Shown here in pieces: positions 8,601 to 15,632 of a DNA stretch of 17,723 nucleotides. Position 1 is the first letter of the stretch; each line of letters begins with the position of its first letter. This DNA is from SAR116 cluster bacterium (GTDB lineage Bacteria; Pseudomonadota; Alphaproteobacteria; Puniceispirillales; Puniceispirillaceae), in assembly GCA_002722385.1 (NCBI GenBank), contig PBLR01000039.1:1-17723 (forward strand), read 5' to 3'. The position numbers and the translations under genes were made by a program. The notes beneath the pieces were generated by a model that saw only the letters and a list, made by a program, of their open reading frames with translations, was not told the origin of the DNA and ran no database searches.

Positions 8601-10235
8601 CTAGGTCTTCAGCGCCCGGTTGGCAATAAACACCGGCAACAGGCCAGCACAGACGATCATCAGGGCGGGGGCGGCGGCAACCTCAATCATCTCATCTTTG
8701 GCAAACTGATAGGTGAAGGTGGCGAATGTCTCAAAGGAAAACGGCCTTAACAGCAAGGTCAGCGGCAATTCTTTCATCACATCAACAAACACCAACAGCC
8801 CGCCGGCAATGATTGATTTCTGCAGCATAGGCAGAATCACGCGGCGCACAGTCACCCCGAACCCATGCCCCAGAATCCGGCCAGATTCCATCATATGCGG
8901 CGGCATCCGCTTCAGACCAGAAGTGACCGACCCATAGCCGACCGCCTGAAATCGGATGACAAGGCCAAATAACAGTACAAAAAAGCTGCCCGCCAGAACC
9001 AGATCATCTGACACCAGCCCCAGCATATCATCCAGAAAACCAGTGAAGCTCAGCACACCTATCGCCAGAATTGTGCCCGGAAACGCATAGCCTGAAGCTG
9101 CCATTCCCGCCAATATCCGGCCAAGCCGCCCTGACCGGTAGGCGGCCAGCAGCCCGACCAGAACGCTTAAACCCATCACTCCGGCAGCAGCCGACACCGC
9201 AAGGGTAAAGGATTGCCGGGTTAATGCAACCAGCGACAGGCTGGCCTCACCGCTCTGGCCGGTAAGCACAAAATTCAGCAGGATCGCGACCGGGCCAAAA
9301 AACCCGATAGAAACAGGCAACAAACACACAAAGATACAGATCACGGCCGCGCCCGGTGTGGGCGCGATCATCGGCACACCCAGCCGGCCAGCACCATGGT
9401 TCTGAAATGACCGGCGGGAGCGGGCAAAAATTTCAATCATCAACAAGGCCCCAACCAGAATAAACGCAATCAGGGCCAGCTGGGCAGCAGCAGGCATGTT
9501 ATTCATCCCCAGCCAGACATTGAAAATCCCCAAGGTCAGTGTTTCCAGCGCAAAATAATCAACTGTGCCGAAATCAGACACCACCTCCATCAGCACCAGC
9601 GCCAGCCCCGCCACAATCGCCGGGCGGGCCAACGGCAGCGCGATTGACCAGAATACCGGCCGTCCGGCCAGCGCGGCCACCTCAAACATCTGTGCAGAGG
9701 TTTGCCTGAACGCGGTCCGGGCCAGAAGATAGATATAGGGATATAACACCGCCGCCATCATCACACTTGCCCCGCCGGCAGATCTGATCTCAGGGAACCA
9801 ATAATCACGCACACTCTGCCAGCCGAACATATCTCTCAATGCGGTTTGCACCGGCCCGGCATATTCCAGAAAATCAGTATAGCTGTAGGCGATAATATAG
9901 GCCGGCATCGCTGCAGGCAGAACCAACAGCCAGTCAAACACATCCCGGCCGGGAAAATGATAGCGCGAGACCACCCACGCGCTGGACACCCCGAACAAGG
10001 TCGCCAGAACCCCGACCCCGGCCATCAGCAACAAGGTGTTGCCGACATAACGGGCCAGAACCGTCTGCAACAGATGCGGCATCAGATCAGCTGTATCCCC
10101 TGTGGCGGTGACCGCAATGGCCAGCAACGGGGCCATCATCACCACACAGACCAGAATCATGACCACAGGCACAGGACCGGCATAAAGCCGGATCAGGCTG
10201 GCAGACCCAGATTGTCTTATTGATGCGCTGACCAT
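8601..10235 (-). CDS. Iron(III) ABC transporter permease, FbpB type (fused two-domain)
   Basis: This inner-membrane permease of 544 residues carries two fused BPD_transp_1 domains, as in FbpB/SfuB, and would pass iron(III) from a periplasmic binding protein. The first half holds the EAA-type loop FEVAALAGRPVFWSIALPLA followed by the hallmark EVVSDFGTVDYFALETLT. The second half holds MMESGRILGHGFGVTVRRVI and MKELPLTLLLRPFSFET, which is characteristic of iron permeases. Many hydrophobic helices are visible. I prefer the ATG at 10233-10235, with GGGA about seven bases upstream, over the GTG at 10245-10247, which has no ribosome site. A Fur-box-like site lies about 50 bases upstream. No fbpA or fbpC gene is in view, so it is either split from its partners or works with ones elsewhere. 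Confidence 0.9.
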   Translation of the reverse strand: MVSASIRQSGSASLIRLYAGPVPVVMILVCVVMMAPLLAIAVTATGDTADLMPHLLQTVLARYVGNTLLLMAGVGVLATLFGVSSAWVVSRYHFPGRDVFDWLLVLPAAMPAYIIAYSYTDFLEYAGPVQTALRDMFGWQSVRDYWFPEIRSAGGASVMMAAVLYPYIYLLARTAFRQTSAQMFEVAALAGRPVFWSIALPLARPAIVAGLALVLMEVVSDFGTVDYFALETLTLGIFNVWLGMNNMPAAAQLALIAFILVGALLMIEIFARSRRSFQNHGAGRLGVPMIAPTPGAAVICIFVCLLPVSIGFFGPVAILLNFVLTGQSGEASLSLVALTRQSFTLAVSAAAGVMGLSVLVGLLAAYRSGRLGRILAGMAASGYAFPGTILAIGVLSFTGFLDDMLGLVSDDLVLAGSFFVLLFGLVIRFQAVGYGSVTSGLKRMPPHMMESGRILGHGFGVTVRRVILPMLQKSIIAGGLLVFVDVMKELPLTLLLRPFSFETFATFTYQFAKDEMIEVAAAPALMIVCAGLLPVFIANRALKT

Positions 10236-10252
10236 GCATATTCCCACAATTT

Positions 10253-10281
10253 ACGGGCGGGATATCTGTGTAATCGCCCGT
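10253..10281 (-). other. Small inverted repeat in the permease leader
   Basis: Seven-base arms (ACGGGCG at 10253-10259 and CGCCCGT at 10275-10281) flank a 15-base loop. They lie between the Fur-like site and the permease start. They could form a modest leader hairpin; no T-tract follows, so it is not a clear terminator. It does not cover the GGGA ribosome site. Confidence 0.35.
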
Positions 10282-10285
10282 CTTT

Positions 10286-10304
10286 GTAAATAATAATCAT
10301 TCTC
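10286..10304. promoter_or_regulatory. Fur-box-like operator upstream of the iron permease
   Basis: The 19 bases GTAAATAATAATCATTCTC match the classical Fur box GATAATGATAATCATTATC at 15 of 19 positions by hand comparison. The site lies about 50 bases before the permease start, in an AT-rich stretch likely to hold its promoter. The adjacent gene is an iron(III) permease, which makes iron-dependent repression by a Fur-family protein plausible. Whether this organism uses Fur, Mur, Irr or RirA cannot be told here. Confidence 0.65.
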
Positions 10305-10373
10305 AAAAAAGAAAAGACCGGACTACCAAAAGCTTGCCCGCATGATGGGAAAACAGCTGAGATCAGGACAGAT

Positions 10374-11156
10374 TTATTCTGTGAACTGAGGGGGTTGCTT
10401 ATTCAGGAAGGCGGATATCCCCTCCTGGCCATCCGGGGCTTCAGCTGAGCGGGCAAGATAACCGGCCTCAGTCTGCATCTGCGCCTCCAGAGACGCGCTC
10501 AGGCTGCTGTTCAGCAGATGTTTGATCCGCCCATAGGCCTGTTGCGGGCCATTGGCAAGCTGCGCGGCGGCTTCATGCGCTTCGGCCATCAGACGATCAT
10601 CCTCAACCACGCGTGAAACTAGCCCCCATTCGGCTGCCTCGTCTGCATTTAACATACGGTTGGTGAAGATAAACTCATTTGCCCGCCGCATGCCGATCAG
10701 GCGTGGCAGATACCAGGTTGAAGACCCGTCAGGGCTTAATCCGGCCTTTGTATAGGCAGACACAAACCGGGCTGACCGGCCAGCCAGAACCAGCTGCGGA
10801 AAGCCGATAAAGGCCAGCCCGCCTCCGGCTGTCACCCCGTTCACAGCTGTGATAACAGGCGCGTTCATGCTGGCAAAACAGCTGACCGCCCCATGCAGAT
10901 AATCTGTGACCTCTTTAAGATGTTCGGCAATCGCCGCCCCTTGCTCATAAAACCGGCTAAGATCGCCGCCTGCACAAAACGCCTTATCCCCTGCACCGGT
11001 CAGAATCACCGCCCGCACAGACGCCTCTTCAGCCAAATGCCGGGCCGCCTCATAGAGGGCTTTTGCCATATCCAGATCAATGGCGTTCATCTGTTCTGGC
11101 CGGTTAAGCGTAAGTGTGGCCACATTGTCGCTTTGTTGTTTCAGAATCGGGGACAT
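10374..11156 (-). CDS. Enoyl-CoA hydratase/isomerase (crotonase) family protein
   Basis: This is a crotonase-fold acyl-CoA enzyme of 260 residues. The start at 11154-11156 is set by a perfect AGGAGG at 11166-11171, nine bases upstream; an in-frame GTG at 11216 lacks one. The oxyanion-hole motifs are AFCAGGDLS (about 59-67) and NGVTAGGGLAF (about 106-116). The glutamate found in hydratases after the GGG turn is missing, and the second acid is Asp143 in GLSPDGSSTWYLPRLIG. That single-Asp pattern resembles PaaG-type ring isomerases more than true enoyl-CoA hydratases, so isomerase or other crotonase chemistry is likely. No other fatty-acid or phenylacetate genes are nearby. It is divergent from the DUF2938 gene and upstream of the iron permease on the same strand, with the Fur-like site between them. 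Confidence 0.88.
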   Translation of the reverse strand: MSPILKQQSDNVATLTLNRPEQMNAIDLDMAKALYEAARHLAEEASVRAVILTGAGDKAFCAGGDLSRFYEQGAAIAEHLKEVTDYLHGAVSCFASMNAPVITAVNGVTAGGGLAFIGFPQLVLAGRSARFVSAYTKAGLSPDGSSTWYLPRLIGMRRANEFIFTNRMLNADEAAEWGLVSRVVEDDRLMAEAHEAAAQLANGPQQAYGRIKHLLNSSLSASLEAQMQTEAGYLARSAEAPDGQEGISAFLNKQPPQFTE

Positions 11157-11186
11157 GAAACCGCACCTCCTGTTATGTTGCCAACG

Positions 11187-11251
11187 TCTTGGTCTTGTCA
11201 GACTAACATCTTGCACCCGGCGCGAGAAGAGCTAGACTGACGAGACCAAGA
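11187..11251. repeat. Imperfect 15-bp inverted repeat in the crotonase/DUF2938 divergent promoter region
   Basis: Arms TCTTGGTCTTGTCAG (11187-11201) and CTGACGAGACCAAGA (11237-11251) are reverse complements at 14 of 15 positions, and the odd pair is a G-T wobble. They are 35 bases apart and face each other between two divergent starts. A weak promoter for the plus-strand gene (TTGCAC at 11211-11216, TAGACT at 11233-11238, 16-base spacer) lies between and across the second arm. Paired operator half-sites for a local regulator is the simplest reading. Confidence 0.5.
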
Positions 11252-11280
11252 TCAGCAGGCGAACGTAAAAGAGGGGGAAG

Positions 11281-11748
11281 ATGATGGAGCTTGTGATCGC
11301 CGGTATAATCGCCTGTCTGGCGATGGATGGGTTTCAGCGTCTGCTCTGGCTGACAATTGGCCAGCCGCCCTCAAACTGGGCTGTGGTCGGCCGCTGGGCT
11401 TTTATCGTGCTGCGCTCAGCCCGGCTGTATCAGCCTGATATTGACACCGCCCCGCCTGCCCCGCGAGAGCTGCCCTTTGGCTGGTTTGTGCATTATGCTG
11501 TCGGGGTTGGGTATGCGGTGATTTATGCCGGCCTGATGCAGACCGGCCTGCTGACCGCCAGCCTGTTTGACGGGCTGATGTTCGGTATCGCTTCTGTAAT
11601 TGTGCCCTGGCTGTTTTTCCTGCCGGTGATGGGCAAAGGCATCATGGGCACAAACACGCCTGCCCCGGTGCGGGTCTGTGTGCTGGCTCTGGCCAATCAT
11701 TGTGTGTTTGGTGTGGGTATGGCGGCCGGGTTCCAGCTGGCAGCCTGA
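11281..11748 (+). CDS. DUF2938 family membrane protein
   Basis: This 155-residue protein of unknown function has about four hydrophobic helices, so it is expected in the inner membrane. It matches the DUF2938 pattern as I know it: a helix starting IAGIIACLAMDGFQRLL, then NWAVVGRW, a linker with LPFGWFVHYAVGVGYAVIYA, PWLFFLPVMGKGIMGTNTP, and a final NHCVFGVGMAAGF helix. The start has a strong purine-rich ribosome site (GAGGGGGAAG) just upstream of two consecutive ATG codons. It is divergent from the crotonase gene across an inverted repeat, and convergent with the RRF-like gene with only 35 bases between stops. Confidence 0.85.
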   Translation: MMELVIAGIIACLAMDGFQRLLWLTIGQPPSNWAVVGRWAFIVLRSARLYQPDIDTAPPAPRELPFGWFVHYAVGVGYAVIYAGLMQTGLLTASLFDGLMFGIASVIVPWLFFLPVMGKGIMGTNTPAPVRVCVLALANHCVFGVGMAAGFQLAA

Positions 11749-11783
11749 CCGCTCAGCCAGATAACCTGACAGGCCGCTTCTGC

Positions 11784-12467
11784 CTAGCTGCCCAGCGCCT
11801 CATGCACAAAGCCGTAGATCTCATCTTTCATACGGCGATAGCTGGTCATCTCATCTTCTTCAATAATTTTCATTGATCCGCCGACCAGGGCCTTGCGGCG
11901 GATCATCGCAAACACTTTGATATGGCGGTTACATTCATCTGAAATTTTTGCGATCTGACGGCGGGCCAGATGGGTGACCCGTGTTTCAATGAATTCAGCC
12001 TGCACAGCAGCCTTCATACGAGAGGCCGCATCATAATTAATCTTTCCCATCTGGCTCAAAGCGCTGTTCTGGGCCAGATTGATCTGGTTCTCAAAACTGC
12101 CTAAATCCGCTGCTGATGGTTTCGGCAGTTCAATGAAAAAATTCATGTCATCTGCGCCGGGTGACATTTTTTTATATCCGGCCAGGCGAAATTGCTGAAT
12201 CAAAAGATCTCTGTCTTTCAATTCTTTAAGCGCAACTCTTATTGATGTGGTTGAAATCACCGGATCATAGATAATGGTCGACAGATCCAGAATCCGTTTC
12301 ATTTTCCCGGCCTGTTCAAATTCAATTTTGCGCAGAGATTCAATCTGCACTTCACACGGATCAATTGCTTTCAATGTTTCCAGAAAATCTTCTAACAACT
12401 GCTCGGCCATGGCCTTCACCGACAGCGAGTAGGAATCATCTGAAATCTTCACATCAAAACTTATCAT
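11784..12467 (-). CDS. Divergent ribosome-recycling-factor-like protein (RRF paralogue, tentative)
   Basis: I did not recognise this 227-residue protein by motif. Hand alignment with E. coli RRF (185 residues) runs nearly collinear. Residues 20-69 match RRF 13-62 without gaps. After about four extra residues, the strand-helix-strand of domain II follows (SIRVALKELK; MSPGADDMNFFIELPKPS against RRF LPPLT). Residues 114-183 match RRF 102-171 with a constant offset of 12: D146-A147, K152-A153, I160 and the KISD at 174-177 fall on RRF D134-A135, K140-A141, I148 and KLTD (162-165). RRF's GRA motif and R132/R133 are absent (P37-C38; N144-Y145). About 40 residues extend beyond RRF, with IRRKAL and a Glu/Asp-rich EEDEM. 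The true frr normally sits beside pyrH, which is absent here. Function is unknown; ribosome binding is inference. Confidence 0.8.
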   Translation of the reverse strand: MISFDVKISDDSYSLSVKAMAEQLLEDFLETLKAIDPCEVQIESLRKIEFEQAGKMKRILDLSTIIYDPVISTTSIRVALKELKDRDLLIQQFRLAGYKKMSPGADDMNFFIELPKPSAADLGSFENQINLAQNSALSQMGKINYDAASRMKAAVQAEFIETRVTHLARRQIAKISDECNRHIKVFAMIRRKALVGGSMKIIEEDEMTSYRRMKDEIYGFVHEALGS

Positions 12468-12760
12468 GGCACAATCTTCTCACCCCAAACATAGACATGT
12501 TGCAGCATATAACGGTCGGCGGGCGTCTGTCACTACCCTAAGCGCGCTTCAGCTTCGGCTGGCCTTGTCTGTTCACCTCAGCAGCAGCACCAATATGACA
12601 GCTGTTGATCCCATCTGTTTTTCATTCACGCCTGAAGACGGATACTGCCTGCCTGATACGATTTTTGCAGCGCAGATGGTCATTTACAGCACTTCTGATC
12701 AGCGCCATCTGATGATACTCCTCATATTTCAGTTGTCGTTTTCGTTTATTTGGGGCTGTT
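12468..12760. other. Intergenic region between RRF-like and DUF2721 genes
   Basis: This 293-base stretch lies between two divergent genes. Apart from the candidate minus-strand promoter near 12506-12533, I see no hairpin with a T-tract, no tRNA-like fold and no convincing gene. A plus-strand open frame crosses it (12466-12903), but its composition (scattered Cys, His, Ser, no domain) and overlap with the DUF2721 gene argue against it. No clear promoter for the plus-strand gene was found. Confidence 0.5.
12506..12533 (-). promoter_or_regulatory. Candidate promoter of the RRF-like gene
   Basis: On the minus strand, GTGACA (12528-12533, five of six to the -35 consensus) is separated by 16 bases from TATATG (12506-12511, four of six to the -10). 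Transcription would begin about 30 bases before the ATG at 12467. Plausible but unproven. Confidence 0.35.
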
Positions 12761-13177
12761 ATGATTCCGCAAGATATTGCTCTATTCAGCTTATTATTAC
12801 CTGCGATCCCATTAAATATGGTGGCGGTGAATTTCCGGTATACGGCTCTTGCAGGTCTGATCCGCCAGATCCATGGCATGGCTCAGAAACAAACAGATCA
12901 TGACCGGCCGCCGGCTGTTTTGCTGCGTGAGGTTCATCTGCTGCAGACCCGGATCACATGTGTGAAATTCAGTCTGTTTTTTGGTGGTTTGTCATTTTTG
13001 TTTAATCTGCTGGCTGTCGGGCTTCTGGTTCTGGGGGCAAAGACAGTCTCTTACGTGTTTTTCATCGCCACATTGGCCTGCCTGTCATCTGCCATTTTGC
13101 TGTTTTTGTACGAAATCAGCCGCTCAACCGAAGCTTTGTCTTTGCATATCTCTGATATCCGCCAGTCCGGACGGTAA
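12761..13177 (+). CDS. DUF2721 family membrane protein
   Basis: This is a 138-residue protein of unknown function. An N-terminal helix (about 5-25) is followed by NFRYTALAGLIRQIH, a charged stretch containing LLREVHLLQTRITCVKFS, two further helices (about 72-95 and 98-116), and the ending YEISRSTEALSLHISDI. The order helix, R-x-x-x-L-x-x-L-I-R, L-x-x-R, double helix, EI-x-x-S-x-x-A-L matches DUF2721 as I know it. The ATG has GGGG about six bases upstream. It is divergent from the RRF-like gene and followed by asparaginase II after about 100 bases on the same strand. There is no direct clue to its role. Confidence 0.85.
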   Translation: MIPQDIALFSLLLPAIPLNMVAVNFRYTALAGLIRQIHGMAQKQTDHDRPPAVLLREVHLLQTRITCVKFSLFFGGLSFLFNLLAVGLLVLGAKTVSYVFFIATLACLSSAILLFLYEISRSTEALSLHISDIRQSGR

Positions 13178-13281
13178 AGGCTTCTGGCCCCTGCCCCCAG
13201 CAGACAGGCTTGCACCAGACCGCCTGTTCAGCCTAAGTTTGACAGGCTGTCTCCTCATCTGTGTCCGGATACTTCCTGCTC

Positions 13282-14313
13282 ATGTCAAAACAACTGCCTT
13301 ATTTTGATGACTGCCCTCTGGCTGTTGATATCCGCCGTGGCGGGTATGTTGAATCCACTCATCTTGTCGATATCGCTGTGGTGGATAGTGACGGCCGCAT
13401 CATTCTGGGCTATGGCGAGACCGAACGGCCTGTATTTCCGCGCTCTGCAATGAAACCGCTGCAGGCACTTGTTCTTGTTGAACAGCTTCAGCAGGCAGGC
13501 CTGGACCAGACCCTTTCAGCAGAACAGCTCTGCGTCACCTGTGCCAGCCATAATGGCCAGCCTGAACATCTGCGCGCGGCAGGCGGCTTGCTCAAACAAT
13601 TTGATATCTGTTCTGATCATCTGATCTGCGGGGCGCATTGGTCACTTGATCAGGACAGCCTGATTGACCAGGTCCGCACCGCCCGGGCCCCGACCCGTCT
13701 GCATAATAACTGCAGCGGCAAACATGCCGGCATGCTGGTTCTGGCCCAGCTGATCAACGCGCCATTTGACGGCTATCACCGGCTTGACCATCCTGTTCAG
13801 CAACGCATTCTGGGCTGTCTTGAAGCTATGGTGGGATGTGATCTGACCGGTTACGGTGCAGGTGTGGATGGCTGCGGGGCCCCGGCTCTGGCCGGACCAT
13901 TGGGCAACTGGGCACGCGGCTTTGCCCTGTTTACAGGTGAAGGGCCGCTGCCCGAACCACGCCAGGCCGCCTGCCAGACCTTAACCCAGGCGATTGCTGA
14001 TGCCCCGCATCTGATCGCTGGCGACCGGAGGCTCTGCACAACAGTCAATCAGGCCTTTGGTGCGGCTGTGACGGTCAAGGTTGGGGCAGAAGGGGTCTAT
14101 GCTGCCGCCTTTCATGAACTGGGGCTGGGGCTGATGCTGAAAGCCCGTGACGGGGCCAGACGGGCGGCTGAACAGGCCCTTCTTCATGTCATGCTCAGGC
14201 TTGGATTTGACCTGCCCGCCGCGCTGGCAGAGGCGTTTCAGCCTGAACTGACCAACTGGGCAGGAAAGCCGGTCGGGGATATTCTTGTCCGGGATCAGGC
14301 CCGCCCTTTATGA
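13282..14313 (+). CDS. L-asparaginase II family protein (Rhizobium etli type)
   Basis: This is a cytoplasmic amidohydrolase of the Asparaginase_II family, which hydrolyses L-asparagine to aspartate and ammonia and is unrelated to E. coli AnsA/AnsB. Numbering from the ATG at 13282 (343 residues), it has the Ser-x-x-Lys pair S55/K58 in RSAMKPLQA, S89 in CASHNGQPEHL, C144 and K147 in NNCSGKHAGML, and C198 in DGCGAPAL. These are the conserved catalytic and zinc-associated positions of this family. The frame opens earlier at a GTG (13261), but neither start has a good ribosome site, so the N-terminus is uncertain by seven residues. Its stop overlaps the start of the GNAT gene by four bases (ATGA), so the two are probably co-translated. 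Confidence 0.9.
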   Translation: MSKQLPYFDDCPLAVDIRRGGYVESTHLVDIAVVDSDGRIILGYGETERPVFPRSAMKPLQALVLVEQLQQAGLDQTLSAEQLCVTCASHNGQPEHLRAAGGLLKQFDICSDHLICGAHWSLDQDSLIDQVRTARAPTRLHNNCSGKHAGMLVLAQLINAPFDGYHRLDHPVQQRILGCLEAMVGCDLTGYGAGVDGCGAPALAGPLGNWARGFALFTGEGPLPEPRQAACQTLTQAIADAPHLIAGDRRLCTTVNQAFGAAVTVKVGAEGVYAAAFHELGLGLMLKARDGARRAAEQALLHVMLRLGFDLPAALAEAFQPELTNWAGKPVGDILVRDQARPL

Positions 14314-14771
14314 CCACCGCGTTTGAAATCCGGCCTGTCCGCTCATCAGAAGCTGATCATCTGCTTCATCTCTCAGACGCCTATATGGACAGCCTTTATC
14401 CGGCCGAAAGCAATCATCTGGTCAGCCCTGACAAGCTCCGGCGGGAGGCACTGGTGTTTTTGGGCGGCTTTTGCGGTGCAGACTGTCTGGCCTGTGTGGC
14501 CCTGATGGCCGGGCACAAGCCCCATTATGCAGAGGTCAAACGCCTGTTTGTCAGTGATGACGCCCGTGGCCGCGGCTATGCCCGCCTGCTGATGACAGAG
14601 CTGGAAAGACAAGCAAAACGCCTGCAGATCAGCTGTCTGCAGCTGGAAACAGGCATTCACCAGCCAGCCTCTCATGCGCTGTATTTGTCTCTGGGCTATC
14701 ACCAGATCCCGCCATTTGGCGATTATCAGCTTGACCCGCTCAGCGTGTTTTTTGAAAAACAGCTGATCTGA
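14310..14771 (+). CDS. GNAT family N-acetyltransferase
   Basis: This is a small acetyl-CoA-dependent N-acyltransferase of 153 residues. The central acetyl-CoA loop is LFVSDDARGRGYARLLM (R86-G87-R88-G89), preceded by the strand YAEVKRLFV. The C-terminal half has LQLETGIHQPASHALYLSLG and IPPFGDY, typical of the common GNAT subgroup annotated as acetyltransferase_1. The substrate cannot be deduced. It begins inside the asparaginase stop (ATGA overlap), implying translational coupling. Acting on an amine or amino acid in the same pathway is possible but unproven. Confidence 0.9.
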   Translation: MTTAFEIRPVRSSEADHLLHLSDAYMDSLYPAESNHLVSPDKLRREALVFLGGFCGADCLACVALMAGHKPHYAEVKRLFVSDDARGRGYARLLMTELERQAKRLQISCLQLETGIHQPASHALYLSLGYHQIPPFGDYQLDPLSVFFEKQLI

Positions 14772-14837
14772 CAGACAGCCTGCTTTACCCATCCGGCCTT
14801 ACTTTGTTAGGCTGGGGTCAGACCAAGGATGAGACCC

Positions 14838-15026
14838 ATGCAGATTGACCTGTCCCCTGCTGCCCAAGATCAGCCCGCCTGCCCGCGCTGTCACAGCCCG
14901 TTACAGACCATTGTGGTGCACGGGCATGAACAATGTGCGGTCTGCAAATCCAATATCCTGGAATGCTGCTCTGGCGAGGTCTGCCAGCCTGACCGGCCTG
15001 CGCCTAAACGCCCTCAACAAGGATAA
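14838..15026 (+). CDS. Small Cys-rich zinc-ribbon-like protein
   Basis: This 62-residue protein has two CxxC knuckles (CPRC at 15-18, CAVC at 33-36) and a further cysteine cluster NILECCSGEVC ending at 48. This layout fits a zinc ribbon plus an extra metal- or redox-active group. It ends in a Pro/Lys/Arg-rich tail. The ATG at 14838 is preceded at eight bases by AAGGA; an ATG nine bases earlier would put that site too close. No family name comes to mind and the function is unknown. Its last 23 bases overlap the end of the convergent DUF1330 gene. Confidence 0.7.
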   Translation: MQIDLSPAAQDQPACPRCHSPLQTIVVHGHEQCAVCKSNILECCSGEVCQPDRPAPKRPQQG

Positions 15027-15291
15027 GATCAGTTTCAGACGCCTGCTCCCTGACCAGCTTTGCAGCTGTATAGCCATCAGAAAAATAAAACCGGCGCGCC
15101 TCATCCATACTGTCAAACTCCAGCAACACAACCAGTCCCTGCTGATTGCCTTCCAGAATGTCAACATCAGGGTTCCGGGCCAGCAACCGCCCGCCATATT
15201 CACTGATCAGAGGTGTGGACATTTGTTTGAAGGTTTCAAAGCCATCTTTGTCATGGACGCGGATTCGCGCGATCAAATACGCCTTTGCCAT
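15004..15291 (-). CDS. DUF1330 family protein (dimeric alpha/beta barrel)
   Basis: This 95-residue protein begins MAKAYLIARIRVHDKDGFETF and contains ISEYGGRLLARNPDVDILEG and FDSMDEARRFYFSDGYTAA, the classic DUF1330 pattern. The fold is a ferredoxin-like dimeric barrel; no catalytic role is established. The start at 15289-15291 has GGAGG/GAGG in the preceding bases, within the end of the upstream gene, and follows that gene's stop by four bases. It is the last of three co-directed small genes. The 3' end overlaps the zinc-ribbon gene on the other strand by 23 bases. Confidence 0.88.
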   Translation of the reverse strand: MAKAYLIARIRVHDKDGFETFKQMSTPLISEYGGRLLARNPDVDILEGNQQGLVVLLEFDSMDEARRFYFSDGYTAAKLVREQASETDLILVEGV

Positions 15292-15295
15292 ATCC

Positions 15296-15598
15296 TCAGC
15301 CTCCGCGCTCAAACACAACTGTCCCAGAAACAGGGTCGGTGACGCCCAGTTCAGGCGAAATCTCTTCCAGCAGGTCTCTTGCTGTATCCAGCAGGGCGAT
15401 CATCTGTGGTCTGGCCGCGGCCATAGCCGCCTCACTTTCCCACAACCCATAGCCGACATAAGTCCGCTCACCGGTACGGGCCAGAATATGCAACAGCTGC
15501 CCCTCCCACTTATCCGCAGCGGCGAATTTGTCTTCCAGCACGGCCTGACAGCCCTCTTTCACCAGAAACCGCACAACATTGGTATATTTTGCCATCAT
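15296..15598 (-). CDS. Antibiotic-biosynthesis-monooxygenase-like small protein (dimeric alpha/beta barrel)
   Basis: This 100-residue protein has an N-terminal strand NVVRFLVKEGCQAVLEDKF, the middle segment ARTGERTYVGYGLWESE, and the C-terminal MIALLDTARDLLEEISPELG then VTDPVSGTVV. I have seen this arrangement in alphaproteobacterial proteins annotated as ABM-domain or DUF718-like. The pattern indicates a ferredoxin-like barrel subunit, but I cannot name a substrate. AGGGAG lies about six bases before two consecutive ATG codons; either could be the start. It follows the GYD gene by 34 bases and precedes DUF1330 by four, clearly one operon. Confidence 0.82.
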   Translation of the reverse strand: MMAKYTNVVRFLVKEGCQAVLEDKFAAADKWEGQLLHILARTGERTYVGYGLWESEAAMAAARPQMIALLDTARDLLEEISPELGVTDPVSGTVVFERGG

Positions 15599-15632
15599 CT
15601 GAACTCCCTGTACTCTGAACGCCCCTTACATC

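Noticed and set aside
11172..11201. CTGACA/CATAAC promoter for the crotonase gene on the minus strand
   Set aside because: The start of transcription would fall within the Shine-Dalgarno, so it could not yield a translatable message.
12466..12903. 145-residue plus-strand open frame across the intergenic region and into DUF2721
   Set aside because: It has no domain and scattered composition, and it overlaps the well-supported DUF2721 gene. It begins inside the start of the RRF-like gene on the other strand.
13178..13281. Short repeats of GACAGGC between DUF2721 and asparaginase
   Set aside because: The arms are only five to six bases and can arise by chance in this sequence.
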